The notes under the pieces: generated by a model
The model's database searches: none
The model's input: only the letters and a program-made list of their open reading frames with translations
Told to the model about the DNA's origin: nothing
Shown: positions 32,319-47,300 of the stretch, piece by piece
Layout: each line of letters opens with the position of its first letter
How positions within the stretch are numbered: position 1 is the first letter of the stretch
Position numbers and translations under genes: made by a program
DNA from: Prosapia bicincta
Lineage: Eukaryota; Arthropoda; Insecta; Hemiptera; Cercopidae
Assembly: GCA_036971475.1 (NCBI GenBank)
Contig: JBAIZL010000001.1
Coordinates: forward strand, 280,155,925-280,219,924
DNA: 64,000 nucleotides
Reading direction: 5' to 3'

Positions 32319-35300
32319 CTAAAACAAAAATATATTTCGAATAAAATACACGACAATTTATAGTAAAAATAATGGTTCTCATTGGGTACAAGTAATGACG
32401 TTGTAATATTACTTATGATGCAAATGTGAAGAAAGAATGTGAATTTTTAATTTAGTTAGAGTACATTTATTTAATATTTTAATGCTTTTAATAATTACCC
32501 CCCAAAAGGAAATATTCTGAAGGCAAACGTCCTTCCATGAAATTTTTAAGGTTGAATTTGTCCCTGATTTAATACACAATTTCTACTCATAAAACAGACG
32601 TTAAAGTGTACCAGAACATTTTTAAATTGCTATTTTGTTTTAATTTATAAATTGGTGCCATACGTACACCTGGTTTTGTTATTTCGTTATAGTGTATAGA
32701 CTGGTAACATACTTACACGTCTAGAGCGCAGTGGTTTTTTATCATTGTCGTATTTAACTTCACTCTGGACTTCAAACCCACCTGAAACAATAAACTGTGT
32801 GAGAAGTGAAAAGAGATAAATTGTATGTGCATGTACGATTCATATTGAAACAAATTCGTATAGAAATTTGTATAATAAAGTCAGGTAGGAGAAGCACAGC
32901 TGTAGCAGTAGTTGTATTGCCCTCCTTCTTGCACATCAGTTAGGTAGGAGACGAACAGGTGTATTAGTAATATTATTGTCCTCACTGCCTGGACATTAAT
33001 CAGACAGAAAAACAGCTGTAGCAGTAATTGTAATGTCCTCACGTCCTAGACATCTGTCAGACAGTAGAACGGTTGTAGCAATAATTGTAATGTAATCGCG
33101 GGTAAGACATCGGACAGGAAGGAGAAGAATAACGATAGCAGTAATTTTAATGTTCTCACGTCCTAGACATCTGTCAAACAGTAGAACAGCTGTAGCAGTA
33201 ATGGTAATGTCATCAGTAATTGCACATCAGTCAGGTATTAGTAGAACAGCTGTTTGCAGTAAGTGTAATGTTCTTGCTACTTACACTTCAGTCATGTATT
33301 AGTAGAACAGCTCTAGCAGTAATTGTACTGTTCTCGCTGCTTAGATATCGGTCATACAGTACAACAGAAGTAGTTGTAAAGTCCTCGCCGCCAAATAGTG
33401 GCAAACGTGTGTGTACTTCATTCAGCAAAGCATAGAAATCAGTTATTCGAAACAACCCTTGATTTACTTTGACGTTGATAAACATTTCCTACAGTTAAAC
33501 CGTTTGCTGTAGTTTCCGCTTATCAATTCAATTGGTGATAATAAAAGTGTTCTTGAAATCAAAATTTTAAATTATGCATTGCTGACAATTTATCAATAGT
33601 TTCGTTAAAAGGAAGACATTTATGTCTTTTGAGTTTTTAAGATTTTGTATTTTTAAGACTACCAGCTAGTATGGCTAGTGGTTCCAATGAATGATGGACA
33701 GGTTTATGATTGTTATGGTATACCTTGTGCAAGGTCACGTACCGTAAAGGAAATCGCTTCCTATCAGGGGCAAAAATATTTCATCCTTTTGTAAGACAAT
33801 TACAACTCTTTGAATAATATATGAAAGATAGTGTACACTAGGAAGTTCTATAGAAGATAGTAGTGCACTTTTGTTATTGTATACACAGATAAATAATAGT
33901 ATTACGTGAGTTGGCCTTGTTACCTCTCTATTCTTTAAAAGATTGAAAGCCGTATCTGCTACTGCCTGAAGGAACACATTTTACTGCCTGCTACACATTA
34001 CTGTCTGCTACTGCCTGCTACACATTTTAAACACTTGAAAAGTTGAAATGACCTTTTCCTTCTTCCAGCCTAATGCAAATGTATGTATACACATATTTAT
34101 ATATTGCAGCAGATATATACTGCAAAAGGAAGAGCATTAGCAGTAACTGTAATATTCTCGCTGCTACATTTCACATATTCAGGAGAAGAACAGCATTACC
34201 AGTAATTGTAATATACTTGCTAATACATTTCACTCATTCAGGAGAAAAAACGCTTTAGCAGTAACTGTAATATTCTCGCTCCTACATTTCACTTATTCAG
34301 GCGAAGAACAGCATTACCAGTAATTGTAAAATACCTGCTCCTATATTTCACTCATTGAGGAGAAGAAGAGCATTAGCAGTAACTGTAATATTCTCGCTGC
34401 TACATTTTACTTATTCAGGAGAAGGACAGCATTACCAGTAATTGTAAAATACTTGCTCCTATATTTCACTCATTCAGGAGAAGAAGAGCATTAGCAGTAA
34501 CTGTAATATTCTCGCTGCTACATTTCATTTATTCAGGAGAAGAACAGCATTACCAGTAATTGTAATATACTTGCTCCTACATTTCACTCATTCAGGAGAA
34601 GAAACGAGTAAGCAGTTACTGTAATATTCTCGCTGCTATATTTCACTTATTCAAGAGAAGAAAAGCTTTAGCAGTAATTGTAATATTGTCGCTGCTACAT
34701 TTCACTTATTCAGGAAAAGAAGAGCTTTAGCAGTAACTGTAATTTTCTCGCTGCTACATTTCACTTATTCAGGAGAAGAAGAGCTTTAGCAGTAACTGTA
34801 ATATTCTCGCTGATACATTTCACTAATTCAGGAGAAGAACAGTACTACCAGTAATTGTAATATACTTGCTCCTACATTTCACTCGTTCAGGAGAAGAGAG
34901 CATTAGCAGTAACTGTAATATTCTCGCTGCTACATTTCACTTATTCAGGAGAAGAACAGCATTCCCAGTAATTGTAATATACCTGCTCCTACATTTCACT
35001 CATTCAGGAGAAGAAACGCCTAAGCAGTAACTGTAATATTCTCGCTGCTACATTTCACATATTCAGGAGAAGAAGAGCATTAACAGTAACTGTTATATTC
35101 TCGCTGCTATATATCTCTTATTCAGGAGAAGAAATGCTTTAGCAGTAATTGTAATATACTCGCTGCTACATTTCAATCATTCAGGAGAAGAACAGCTTTA
35201 GCAGTAATTGTAATATTCTCGCTGCTACATTTCACTTATTCAGGAGACGAACAGCATTACTAGTAATTGTAATATACCTGCTCCTACATTTCACTCATTC

Positions 35301-38300
35301 AGGAGAAGAAACGCTTAAGCAGTAACTGTAATATTCTCGCTGCTACATTTCACTTATTCAGGAGAAGGACAGCATTACCAGTAATTGTAAAATACTTGCT
35401 CCTATATTTCACTCATTCAGGAGATGAAGAGCATTAGCAGTAACTGTAATATTCTCGCTGCTACATTTTACTTATTCAGGAGAAGGACAGCATTACCAGT
35501 AATTGTAACATACTTGCTCCTATATTTCACTCATTCAGGAGAAGAAGAGCATTAGCAGTAACTGTAATATTTTCGCTGCTACATTTCACTTATTCAGGAG
35601 AAGGACAGCATTACCAGTAATTGTAATATACTTGCTCCTACATTTCACTCATTCAGGACAAGAAGAGCTTTAGCAGTAACTGTAATATTCTCGCTGCTAC
35701 TTTTCACTTATTCAGGAGAAGGACAGCATTACCAGTAATTATAATATACTTTCTCTTACGTTTAATTCATTCAGGAGAAGAAACGCTTAAGCAGTAACTG
35801 TAATACTCTCGCTGATACATTTCACTAATTCAGGAGAAGGACAGCATTACCAGTAATTGTAATATACTTGCTCCTACATTTCACTCATTCAGGACAAAAA
35901 GAGCTGTAGCAGTAACTGTAATATTCTCGCTGATACATTTCACTTATTCAGGAGAAGAACAGCATTACCAGTAATTGTAATATACTTGCTCCTACATTTC
36001 ACTCGTTCAGGAGAAGAAGAGCATTAGCAGTAACTGTAATATTCTCGCCGCTCCATTTCACTTATTCAGGAGAAGAACAGCATTACCAGTAATTGTAATA
36101 TACTTGCTCCTACATTTCACTCATGCAGGAGAAGAAAACCTTTAGCAGTAATTGTCTTATTCTCGCTGATATTTTTACTCATTCAGTAGAAGAACATCTT
36201 TAGCAGTAATTTTAATATATTTGCTGCTACATTTAACTCATTCAGGAGAAGAACAGCTTTAGCAGTAATTGATATATTCTCGCTGCTACATTTACCTCAT
36301 TCAGTAGAAAAACGTCTTTGTCAGTAATTGTAATATTCTCACTGCTACATTTCACTTATTCATGAAATGAACAGCTTTAACAGTAATTGTTTTACTCCCG
36401 CTGCTACATTTCACTCATTTAGTAGAAGAACAGCTTAAAGTTTAATTGTAATATTCTCGCAGCTACATTTCACTCTTCTAGGAAAAGAACCGCTTTAGTA
36501 GTAATTGTAATATTCTCGCTACTACATTTCACTCATTCAGTAGAAGAACAGCTTTAGCAATAATTTTCATATTCTCGCTGCTACATTTCACTCATTTAGG
36601 AAAAGAGCTCCATTAGCAGTAATTGTAATATTTTAGCTGCTACATTTCTAACATTCTGGAGAAGAACAGCTTTACCAGTAATTGTAATATTCTCGCTGCT
36701 ACATTTAACTCATTTAGAAGAAGAACCGCTTTAGCAGTAATTGAAATATTCTTGATTCTAAATTTCCCTCATCCAGAAGAGGAACAGCTTTAGCAGTAGT
36801 TGTAACATACTCGCTGCTGCATTTCACTCATTCAGGAAAAGAAGAGCTGTATCTTTATTTGTAATATTTTCGCTACTACATTTCCCCTATGCAGGAGAAT
36901 AACAGCTTTAACAGAAATTGTAATATCCTCGCTGGTACATATCACTCATTACTAGAACAACCGCTTTAGCAGTAATGGTAATATTCTCGCAACATCTTTT
37001 TCAGGAGAAAAACATCTTTAGCAGTAATTGTAGTTTACTCCTTGCTATATTTCACTCATTCAGGAAAAGATCGGGTTTACCAATAATTGTATTATTCTCG
37101 ATGTTACATATCAGTCTTTCAGGGGAAGAATTGCTTTAGCAGAAGTAGAACATAAAGGCACTTTGGCAGTAACTACCCCTAAGTGTCCTGTACGTCACCG
37201 GTGAGTATATGGGTAGTTTTGATTGATGGAGAAGGTTGGTTTGGGGTTGTTCGTTGAATTTGGAGGGGGTTTGATTAGGAATTGAGGGATTGTTATGGGG
37301 TAGATTGTAGTCTTTGGAAAACAATCTATCCTAACCTAACCCTCCCTTCTATGTGTTTTGTGTTAGGATTGGTTGTTAGGTAAGTTTGGCGGATCCTCCG
37401 GGGATGGGTTTGGGGTTAGGTGTAGTTTTGGGAAAAAGGTTTGGAAAAATGTGTATGGGGTATGTTTAGAGTGTGTGTTGGTTAGATGTGGGGGTGGGTT
37501 CGCACCGGGGTTGTTTTAAATAACATATGAAATTGCCAAAAGATGATCGGTTAGACAAAAGACCAACGTTTCAACTAAACAACATTGAAACACTGTCTCA
37601 CGCTAAGTTTAAAAGTCCAACTTGCACGCATATCAATTGACCAACAATTACGTTGATTAAAGATAACCAACAGTCTTTGCGGGAATTGACCAAACACATT
37701 ACATGGGCTTGGTGGTGCTGCACAAACCAAGTCACATAGATGACCTGTAACCTAACCCTAGGTGTGTTGTGTGTTAGGGGTGAGTTTTGTTGGTCACGGG
37801 GGATGGATGACATAGAGTCGTTAGGACCCTTAAGTGTGTATTGTAATAATATCGCGGTTACATTTCACTAATTCAGGAAAAATCTTTAGCAGTAATTGTC
37901 ATATTCTCGCTCCTACATTCCACTCATTAAGTAGAAGAACAGCTCTAGAAGTATTTGTAATATACTCGCTGCTACATTTCACTCATTCAGTAGAAGAACA
38001 GCTTTAGCAATAATTGTAATATTCTCGCTGCTACATTTCACTCATTTAGGAAAAGAGCTCCATTAGCAGTAATTGTAATATTTTGGCTGCTACATTTCAC
38101 TCATTTTGGAGAAGAACAGCATTAGCAGCAATTGTCATATTCTCGCTGCTACAATTCACTCATTAAGTAGATGAACAGCTTTAGCAGTAGTTGTAATATT
38201 CTTGCAGCTACATTTCACTCATTTTGGTGCGGAACAGCTCTAGCAAAAATTTTAATAATATCGCGGTTACATTTCACTAATTCAGGAAAAAAACCTTTAG

Positions 38301-41300
38301 CAGTAATTGTCATATTCTCGCTGTTACATTTCACTCATTAAGTAGAAGAACAGCTTTAGCATTAGTTGTAATATTCTTGCTGCTACATTTCACTCATTTA
38401 GGAGAAGAGCTACTTTAGCAGTAATTTTATTATTCTCGCTGCTACATTTCACTCATTCAGTAAAAGAACAGCTTTAGCAATAATTGTCATATTCTCGCTG
38501 CTACATTTCACTCATTTAGGAAAAGAGCTCCCTTAGCAGTAGTTGTAATATTTTAGCTGCTACATATCAATCATTCAGGAGAAGAACAGCTCTAGCAGTA
38601 ATTGTAATATTCTTGCTGCTACATTTCAATCATTCAGGACAAGAACAGCTTTAGCAGTCATTGTAATATTCTCGATGCTACATTTCACTTATTCAGGAGA
38701 AGGACAGCATTACCAGTAATTGTAATATACTTGCTCCTACATTTCACTCATTCAGGAGAAGAAGAGCTTTAGCAGTAATTTTATATTCTCGCTGCTACAT
38801 TTCAGTAATTCAGGAGAAGAAAATCTTTAGCAGTAATTGTAATATTAACACTGTTACATTTCAATATCACAGGAGAAGAACAGCTTGAACAGTAATTGTA
38901 ATATACTCGCTGGTACATTTCACCTATTCAGGAGAACATCCTTAGCAGTAATTGTAATATTCTCGCTACAACATTTCACTCAATCAGGAGAAGAACAGCT
39001 CTAGCAAAATTGTAATAATATCGCGGTTAAATTTCACTAATTCAGGAAAAAACCTTTAGCAGTAATTGTAATATTCTCGCTGCTACATTTTACTCATTAA
39101 GTAGAATAACAGCTTTAGCAGAAGTTGTAATATTCTTGCTGCTATATTTCACTCATTTTGGTGCAGAACAGCTCTAACAAAAATTGTAATAATATCGCAG
39201 TTACATTTCACTAATTCAGGGGGAAAACCTTTAGCAATAATTGTAATATTCTCGCTGCTACATTTCACTCATTTAGGAAAAGAGCTCCATTAGCAGTAAT
39301 TGTAATATTTTGGCTGCTACATTTCACTCATTTTGGAGAAGAACAGCATTAGCAGTAATTGTCATATTCTCGCTGCTACAATTCACTCATTAAGTAGATG
39401 AACAGCTTTAGCAGTAGTTGTAATATTCTTGCAGCTACATTTCACTCATTTTGGTGCGGAACAGCTCTAGCAAAAATTTTAATAATATCGCGGTTACATT
39501 TCACTAATTCAGGAAAAAAACCTTTAGCAGTAATTGTCATATTCTCGCTGTTACATTTCACTCATTAAGTAGAAGAACAGCTTTAGCATTAGCTGTAATA
39601 TTCTTGCTGCTACATTTCACTCATTTAGGAGAAGAGCTACTTTAGCAGTAATTGTAATATTTTAGCCTGTACATATCAATCATTCAGGAGAAGAACAGCT
39701 CTAGCAGTAATTGTAATATTCTCGCTACAACATTTCACTCAATCAGGAGAAGAACAGCATTAGCAGTAATTGCAATATTATCGCTGCTACATTTCGCTCA
39801 TTCAGGAGAAGAACAGCATTAGCTTTCATTGTAATATTCTCGCTGCTACATTTCACTCATTCAGGTAAAGAACAGCATTAGCAGTAGTTGTAATATTCTT
39901 GCTGCTACATTTCAATCATTCAGGACAAGAACAGCTTTAGCAGTCATTGTAATATTCTCAATGCTACATTTCACTTATTCAGGAGAAGGACAGCATTACC
40001 AGTAATTGTAATATACTTGCTCCTACATTTCACTCATTCAGGAGAAGAAGAGCTTTAGCAGTAATTTTAATATTCTCGCTGCTACATTTCAGTAATTCAG
40101 GAGAAGAAAATCTTTAGCAGTAATTGTAATATTAACACTGTTACATTTCAATATCACAGGAGAAGAACAGCTTGAACAGTAATTGTAATATACTCGCTGC
40201 TACATTTTACCTATTCAGGAGAACATCGTTAGCAGTAATTGTAATATTCTCGCTGCTACATTTCACTCATTTTTGTGCAGAACAGCTCTAGCAAAATTGT
40301 AATAATATCGCGGTTAAATTTCACTAATTCAGGAAAAAAACCTTTAGCAGTAATTGTCATATTCTCGCTGCTACATTTCACTCATTAGGTAGAATAACAG
40401 CTTTAGCAGAAGTTGTAATATTCTTGCTGCTATATTTCACTCATTTTGGTGCAGAACAGCTATAACAAAAATTGTAATAATATCGCGGTTACATTTCACT
40501 AATTCAGGGAAAAATACCTTTAGCAGAAATTGTCATATTCTCGCTGCTACATTTCACTAATTTTGGTGCAGAACAGCTCTTGAAAAATTTGTAATAATAT
40601 CGCGGTTACATTTCACTAATTCAGGAAAAAAACTTTAGCAGTAATTGCCATATTCTCGCTCCTACATTCCACTCATTAAGTAGAAGAACAGCTCTAGCAG
40701 TACTTGTAATATACTCGCTGCTACATTTCACTCATTCAGTAGAAGAACAGCTTTAGCAATAATTGTAATATTCTCGCTGCTACATTTCACTCATTTAGGA
40801 AAAGTGCTCCATTAGCAGTAATTGTAATATTTTGGCTGCTACATTTCACTCATTTTGGAGAAGAACAGCATTAGCAGTAATTGTCATATTCTCGCTGCTA
40901 CAATTCACTCATTAAGTAGATGAACAGCTTTAGCAGTAGTTGTAATATTCTTGCAGCTACATTTCACTCATTTGGGTGCAGAACAGCTCTAGCAAAAATT
41001 GTAATAATATCGGGGTTACATTTCCCTAATTCAGGAAAATAAATCTTTAGCAATGATTGTCCTAATCTCGCTGTTACATTTCACTTGTTTAGTAGAAGAA
41101 CAGCTTTAGCAGTATTTGTAATATATTCGCTGCAACATTTCACTCATTTTGGTGCAGAACATCTCTAGCAAAAATTGTAATAATATCGCGGTTACTATTC
41201 ACTAATTCAGGGAAAAAACCTTTAGCAGTAATTATCATATTCTCGCTGCTACCTTTCACTCATTAAGTAGAAGAACAGCTTTAGCAGTAGTTGTAATATT

Positions 41301-44300
41301 CTTGCTGCTACATTTCACTCATTTTGGTGCAGAACAGCTCTAGCAAAAATTGTAATAATATCGCGGTTACATTTCACTAATTCAGGAAAAAAAATCTTTA
41401 GCAATGATTGTCCTAATCTCGCTGTTACATTTCACTTGTTTAGTAGAAGAACAGCTTTAGCAGTATTTGTAATATACTCGCTGCAACATTTCACTCATTT
41501 TGGTGCAGAACAGCTCTAGCAAAAATTGTAATAATTTCGCAGTTACATTTCACTAATTCAGGAAAAAACCTTTAGCAGTAATTGTCATATTCCAGCTGCT
41601 ACATTTCACTCATTAAGTAGAAGAACAGCTGTAGCAGTAGTTGTAATATACTCACTGCTAAATTTCAATCATTTAGGAAAAGAACTCCATTAGCAGTAAT
41701 TGTAATATTCTGGCTGCTTCATTTCACTCATTTAGGCGAGGAACAGCTTTAGCACTAATTGAAATATTAACGCTGTTACATTTCAATCTCACAAGAGATG
41801 AATAGGTTTAGCAGTAATTGTAATATAAACGCTTTTATATTTAACTTTTTCAGTAGAAGTTCATCTTTAGCAGTAATTGTAATATTGTCGCTGCTACATT
41901 TCACTTATTCAGGAGTAGAACTTCTGTAGCTTTGATTGTAATATACTCGCTGCTACATTTCAATCATTCAGGAGAAGAACAGCTTTAGCATTATTTGTAA
42001 TATTGTCGCTACTACATTTCAGTCATTCGGGAGAAGAACAGCATTAGCAGTAATTGTAATATTCTAGCTCCTACATTTCACTCATTCAGGAGAAGAACAG
42101 CTTTAGCAGTAATTGTAATATTATCGCTGTTACATTTCAGTAATTCAGGAGAAGAAAACCTTTGGCAGTAATTGTAATATTAACACTTTCAATATCACAG
42201 GAGAAGGACAGCTTTAGCAGTAATTGTAATATTGTCACTGCTACATTTCACTCATTTTGGTGCATAACAGCTCTAGCAAAAATTGTATTAATATCGCGGT
42301 TACATTTCACTAATTCAGGAAAAAACCTTTAGCAGTAATTGTCATATTCTCCTGCTACATTTTACTCAATAAGTAGAAGAACACCTTTAGCAGTATTTGT
42401 AATATTCTTGCTGCTACATTTCACTCATTTTGGTGCAGAGCAGCTCTAGCAAAATATATAATAATATCGCGGTTACATTTCACTAATTCAGTAAATAAAC
42501 CTTTAGCAGTAATTGTCATATTCTCGCTGCTACATTTCACTCATTAATTAGAAGAACAGCTTTAGCAGTAGTTGTAATATTCTTGCTGCTACATTTCACT
42601 CATTTTGGTGCAGAACAGCTCTAGCAAAAATTGTAATAATATCGTGGTTACTTTTCACTAATTCAGGAAAAAAACCTTTAGCAGTAATTGTCATATTCTC
42701 TTGCTACATTTTACTCATTTAGTAGAAGAACATCTTTAGCAGTATTTGTAATATTCTTGCTGCTACATTTCACTCATTCAGGAGTAGAACACCTTTAGAA
42801 GTATTTGTAATATACTCGCTGCTACATTTCACTCATTTAGGAAAAGAGCTCCATTAGCAGTAATTGAAATATTCTGGCTGCTACATTTCACTCATTTTGG
42901 AGAAGAACAGCTGTAGCAATTATTGTCATATTCTCGCTGCTACATTTCACTCATTTAGTAGAAGAACAGCTTTAGCAATAATTGTAATATTCTGGCTGCT
43001 ACATTTCACTCATTTAGGAAAAGAGCTCCATTAGCAGTAATTGTAATATTTGGCTGCTACATTTCACTCATTTAGTAGAAGGACAGCTTTAGCAGTAATT
43101 GCAATATTCTGGCTGCTACATTTCACTCATTTAGGAAAAGAGCTCCATTAGCAGTAATTGTAATATTCTCCTTGCTACATTTCACTCATTCAGTAGAAGA
43201 ACATCTTTAGCAGTATTTGTAATATTCTGGCTGCTACATTTCACTCATTTAGGAGAAGAGCTCCGTTAGCAGTAATTGTAATATTCTCTCTGCTACATTT
43301 CACTCATTCAGGAGAAAAACAGCGTTAGTAGTAATTGTAAAAACTGGCTGGTAAATTTCCTTTATTGAGAAGAAGTAATTGTAATATTATCGCTGTTACA
43401 TTTCAGAAAAAATCAGGCGAAGAATAGATCTAGCGTTTATTGTCGCTTCTTGATTTCACTCATTTAGGCCAGGAACAGCATTAGCAGTAATTTCAATATT
43501 AACGCTGTTACATTTCAATCTCACAGGAGATGAATAGCTTTAGCAGTAATTGTAATATAAACGCTGTTACATTTAACCTTTTCAGTAGAAGATCAGCTTT
43601 AGCAGTAATTGTAATATTGTCGCTGCTACATTTCACTTATTGAGGAGTAGAACAGCTGTAGCTTTGATTGTAATATACTCGCTGCTACATTTCAATCATT
43701 CAGGAGAAGAACAGCTTTAGCAGTAATTGTAATATTCTCTCTGCTACATTTCACTCATTCAGGAGAAGGATAACATTACCAGTAATTGTAATATACTTGC
43801 TCCTACATTTCACTCATTCTGGAGAAGAAGAGCTTTAGCAGTAATTGTAATATTCTCGCTGCTACATTTCACTCCTTCAGGAGAAAAACAGCGTTAGCAG
43901 TAATTGTAATAAACTCACTGATAAATATTCCTAATTCAGAGAAGAGCCGCTGTAGCTTCAATTTCTTTATTCTCACTGCTATATTCCACTCATTCAGGAT
44001 AACTACAACTTTATCAATATATGTAATATACTCGCTGACAAAGATTTCACTCACTTAGGAGAAGAACAGCTTAAGCAGTAAATGTAATATTATCGCTGTT
44101 ACATTTCAGAAAAAATCAGGCGAAGAATAGATCTAGCGGTTATTGTAATATACTCGCTGCTTGATTTCACTCATTTAGGCCAGGAACAGCTTTAGCAGTA
44201 ATTTCAATATTAACGCTGTTACATGTCAATCTCACAGGAGATGAATAGCTTTAGCAGTAATTGTAATATAAACGCTGTTACATTTAACCTTTTCAGTAGA

Positions 44301-47300
44301 AGATCAGCTTTAGTAGTAATTGTAATATTGTCGCTGCTACATTTCACTTATTGAGGAGTAGAACAGCTGTAGCTTTGATTGTAATATACTCGCTGCTACA
44401 TTTCAATCATTCAGGAGAAGAACAGCTTTAGCAGTAATTGTAATATTCTCGCTGCTACATTTCACTCATTCAGGAGAAGGATAGCATTACCAGTAATTGT
44501 AATATACTTGCTCCTACATTTCACTCATTCTGGAGAAGAAGAGCTTTAGCAGTAATTGTAATATTCTCGCTGCTACATTTCACTCCTTCAGGAGAAAAAC
44601 AGCGTTAGTAGTAATTGTAATAAACTCACTGATAAATATTCCTAATTCAGAAGAAGAGCCGCTGTAGCTTTAATTTCTTTATTCTCGCTGCTATATTCCA
44701 CTCATTCAGGATAACTACAACTTTATCAATATATGTAATATACTCGCTGACAAAGATTTCACTCACTTAGGAGAAGAACAGCTTAAGCAGTAAATGTAAT
44801 ATTATCGCTGTTACATTTCAGAAAAATTCAAACGAAGAATAGCTCTGGCGGTTATTGTAATATACTCGCTGCTTCATTTCACTCATTCAGGAGAAGAGCA
44901 GCGTTAGCAGTAATTGTAATAAACTCACTGATAAATTTTCCTAATTCAGTAGAACATCAGCTTTTTGCAGTAATTGTAAAATTGTCGCTGCTACATTTCA
45001 CTTATTCAGGAGAAGAACTGCTTTAGCAATAATTGTATTATTCTGGCTGCTACATTTCACTCATTAAGGAGAAGAACAGCTTTAGCAGTAATTGTAATAT
45101 ATTCGCTGCTACATTTCAATCATTCAGAAGGAGAACAGGTTTAGCAATAATTGTAATATACTTGCTGCTAGATTTCGATCATTCAGGAGAACAGCTTTAG
45201 CAGTAATTGTAATATTCTGTCTGCTACATTTCACTCAATGTGAAGAAGAACAGCTTTAGTAGTAATTGTAATATTAAAGCTGCATTTGAATTATTCAGGA
45301 AAACAGTTTTAGCAGTTATTCTAATATATTCGCTGGTACATTTCAATCATTCAGGAGAAGAACAGCTGTAGCAGTAATTGTAATAACATCGCTGCTTAGA
45401 CATCGGTCAATAAAGAAAACAACTAGAGAAAAACGGCTGTATTAGTTATCTCCACACTGTCTAGACATTATACGGGAAGTAGAACAGCTGTAGCAGTGAT
45501 TGTAGTGTTCTCGCTGCTCACACTTTTGTCAGGTAGGAGAAGCATAGCTGTAGCAGTAGTTGAATCCCTCCTTCTTACACATCGGTCAGGCAGAGTAATA
45601 ACTGTAGCAGTAATTGTATTATCAACGCTGCATAGATTTCAGTTGGGTATTAATAGAATAGCTGTAGCAGTAATTGTAAGTCCTTGCTACTTACACCCCA
45701 GTCATGTATTAGTAGACCAGCTGCAGCAGTAACTGTAATGTCCTCGCTACTTACACTCCAGTAATGTATTAGTAGACCAGCTGCAGCAGTAATTGTAATG
45801 TCCTCGCTACTTACAATCCAGTCATGTATTAGTAGACCAGCTGCAGCAGTAATTGTAATGTCCTCGCTACTTAAACTTCAGTCATGTATTAGTAGACCAC
45901 CTGCAGCAGTAACTGTAATTTCCTCGCTACTTACACTCCAGTCATGTATTAGTAGACCAGTTGCAGCAGTAATTGTAATGTCCTCGCTACTTACACTCCA
46001 GTCATGTATTAGTAGACCAGCTGCAGCAGTAATTGTAATGTCCTCGCTACTTAAACTTCAGTCATGTATTAGTAGACCACCTGCAGCAGTAACTGTAATT
46101 TCCTCGCTACTTACACTCCAGTCATGTATTAGTAGACCAGTTGCAGCAGTAATTGTAATGTCCTCGCTACTTACACTCCAGTCATGTATTAGTAGACCAG
46201 TTGCAGCAGTAATTGTAATGTCCTCGCTACTTACACTCCAGTCATGTATTAGTAGACCAGCTGCAGCAGTAACTGTAATGTCCTCGCTACTTACACTCCA
46301 GTAATGTATTAGTAGACCAGCTGCAGCAGTAATTGTAATGTCCTTGCTACTTACACTTCAGTCATGTATTAGTAGACCAGCTGCAGCAGTAATTGTAATG
46401 TCCACGCTACTTACACTCCAGTCATGTATTAGTAGACCAGCTGCAGCATTAGTTGTAATGTAGTCGCTACTTACACTTCAGTCATGTATTAGTAGACCAG
46501 TTGCAGCAGTAATTGTAATGTCCTCGCTACTTACACTCCAGTCATGTATTAGTAGACCAGCTGCAGCAGTAATTGTAATGTCCTCGCTACTTAAACTTCA
46601 GTCATGTATTAGTAGACCACCTGCAGCAGTAACTGTAATTTCCTCGCTACTTACACTCCAGTCATGTATTAGTAGACCAGTTGCAGCAGTAATTGTAATG
46701 TCCTCGCTACTTACACTCCAGTCATGTATTAGTAGACCAGTTGCAGCAGTAATTGTAATGTCCTCGCTACTTACACTCCAGTCATGTATTAGTAGACCAG
46801 CTGCAGCAGTAACTGTAATGTCCTCGCTACTTACACTCCAGTAATGTATTAGTAGACCAGCTGCAGCAGTAATTGTAATGTCCTTGCTACTTACACTTCA
46901 GTCATGTATTAGTAGACCAGCTGCAGCAGTAATTGTAATGTCCACGCTACTTACACTCCAGTCATGTATTAGTAGACCAGCTGCAGCATTAGTTGTAATG
47001 TCGTCGCTACTTACACTTCAGTCATGTATTAGTAGACCAGCTGCAGCAGTAATTCTAATGTCCTCGCTACTTACAATCCAGTAATGTATTAGTAGACCAG
47101 CTGCAGCAGTAATTGTAATGTCCTCGCTATTTACACTCCAGTAATGTATTAGTAGACCAGCTGCAGCAGTAATTGTAATGTCCTCGCTACTTACACTTCG
47201 GTCATGTATTAGTAGACCAGCTGCAACAGTAATTGTAATGTCCTCGCTACTTACACTCCAGTAATGTATTGGTAGACCAGTTGCAGCAGTAATTGTAATG

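Noticed and set aside
37329..37760. Interstitial telomere
   Set aside because: Only two short CCTAACCCT-like segments occur, not a run of TTAGG units.
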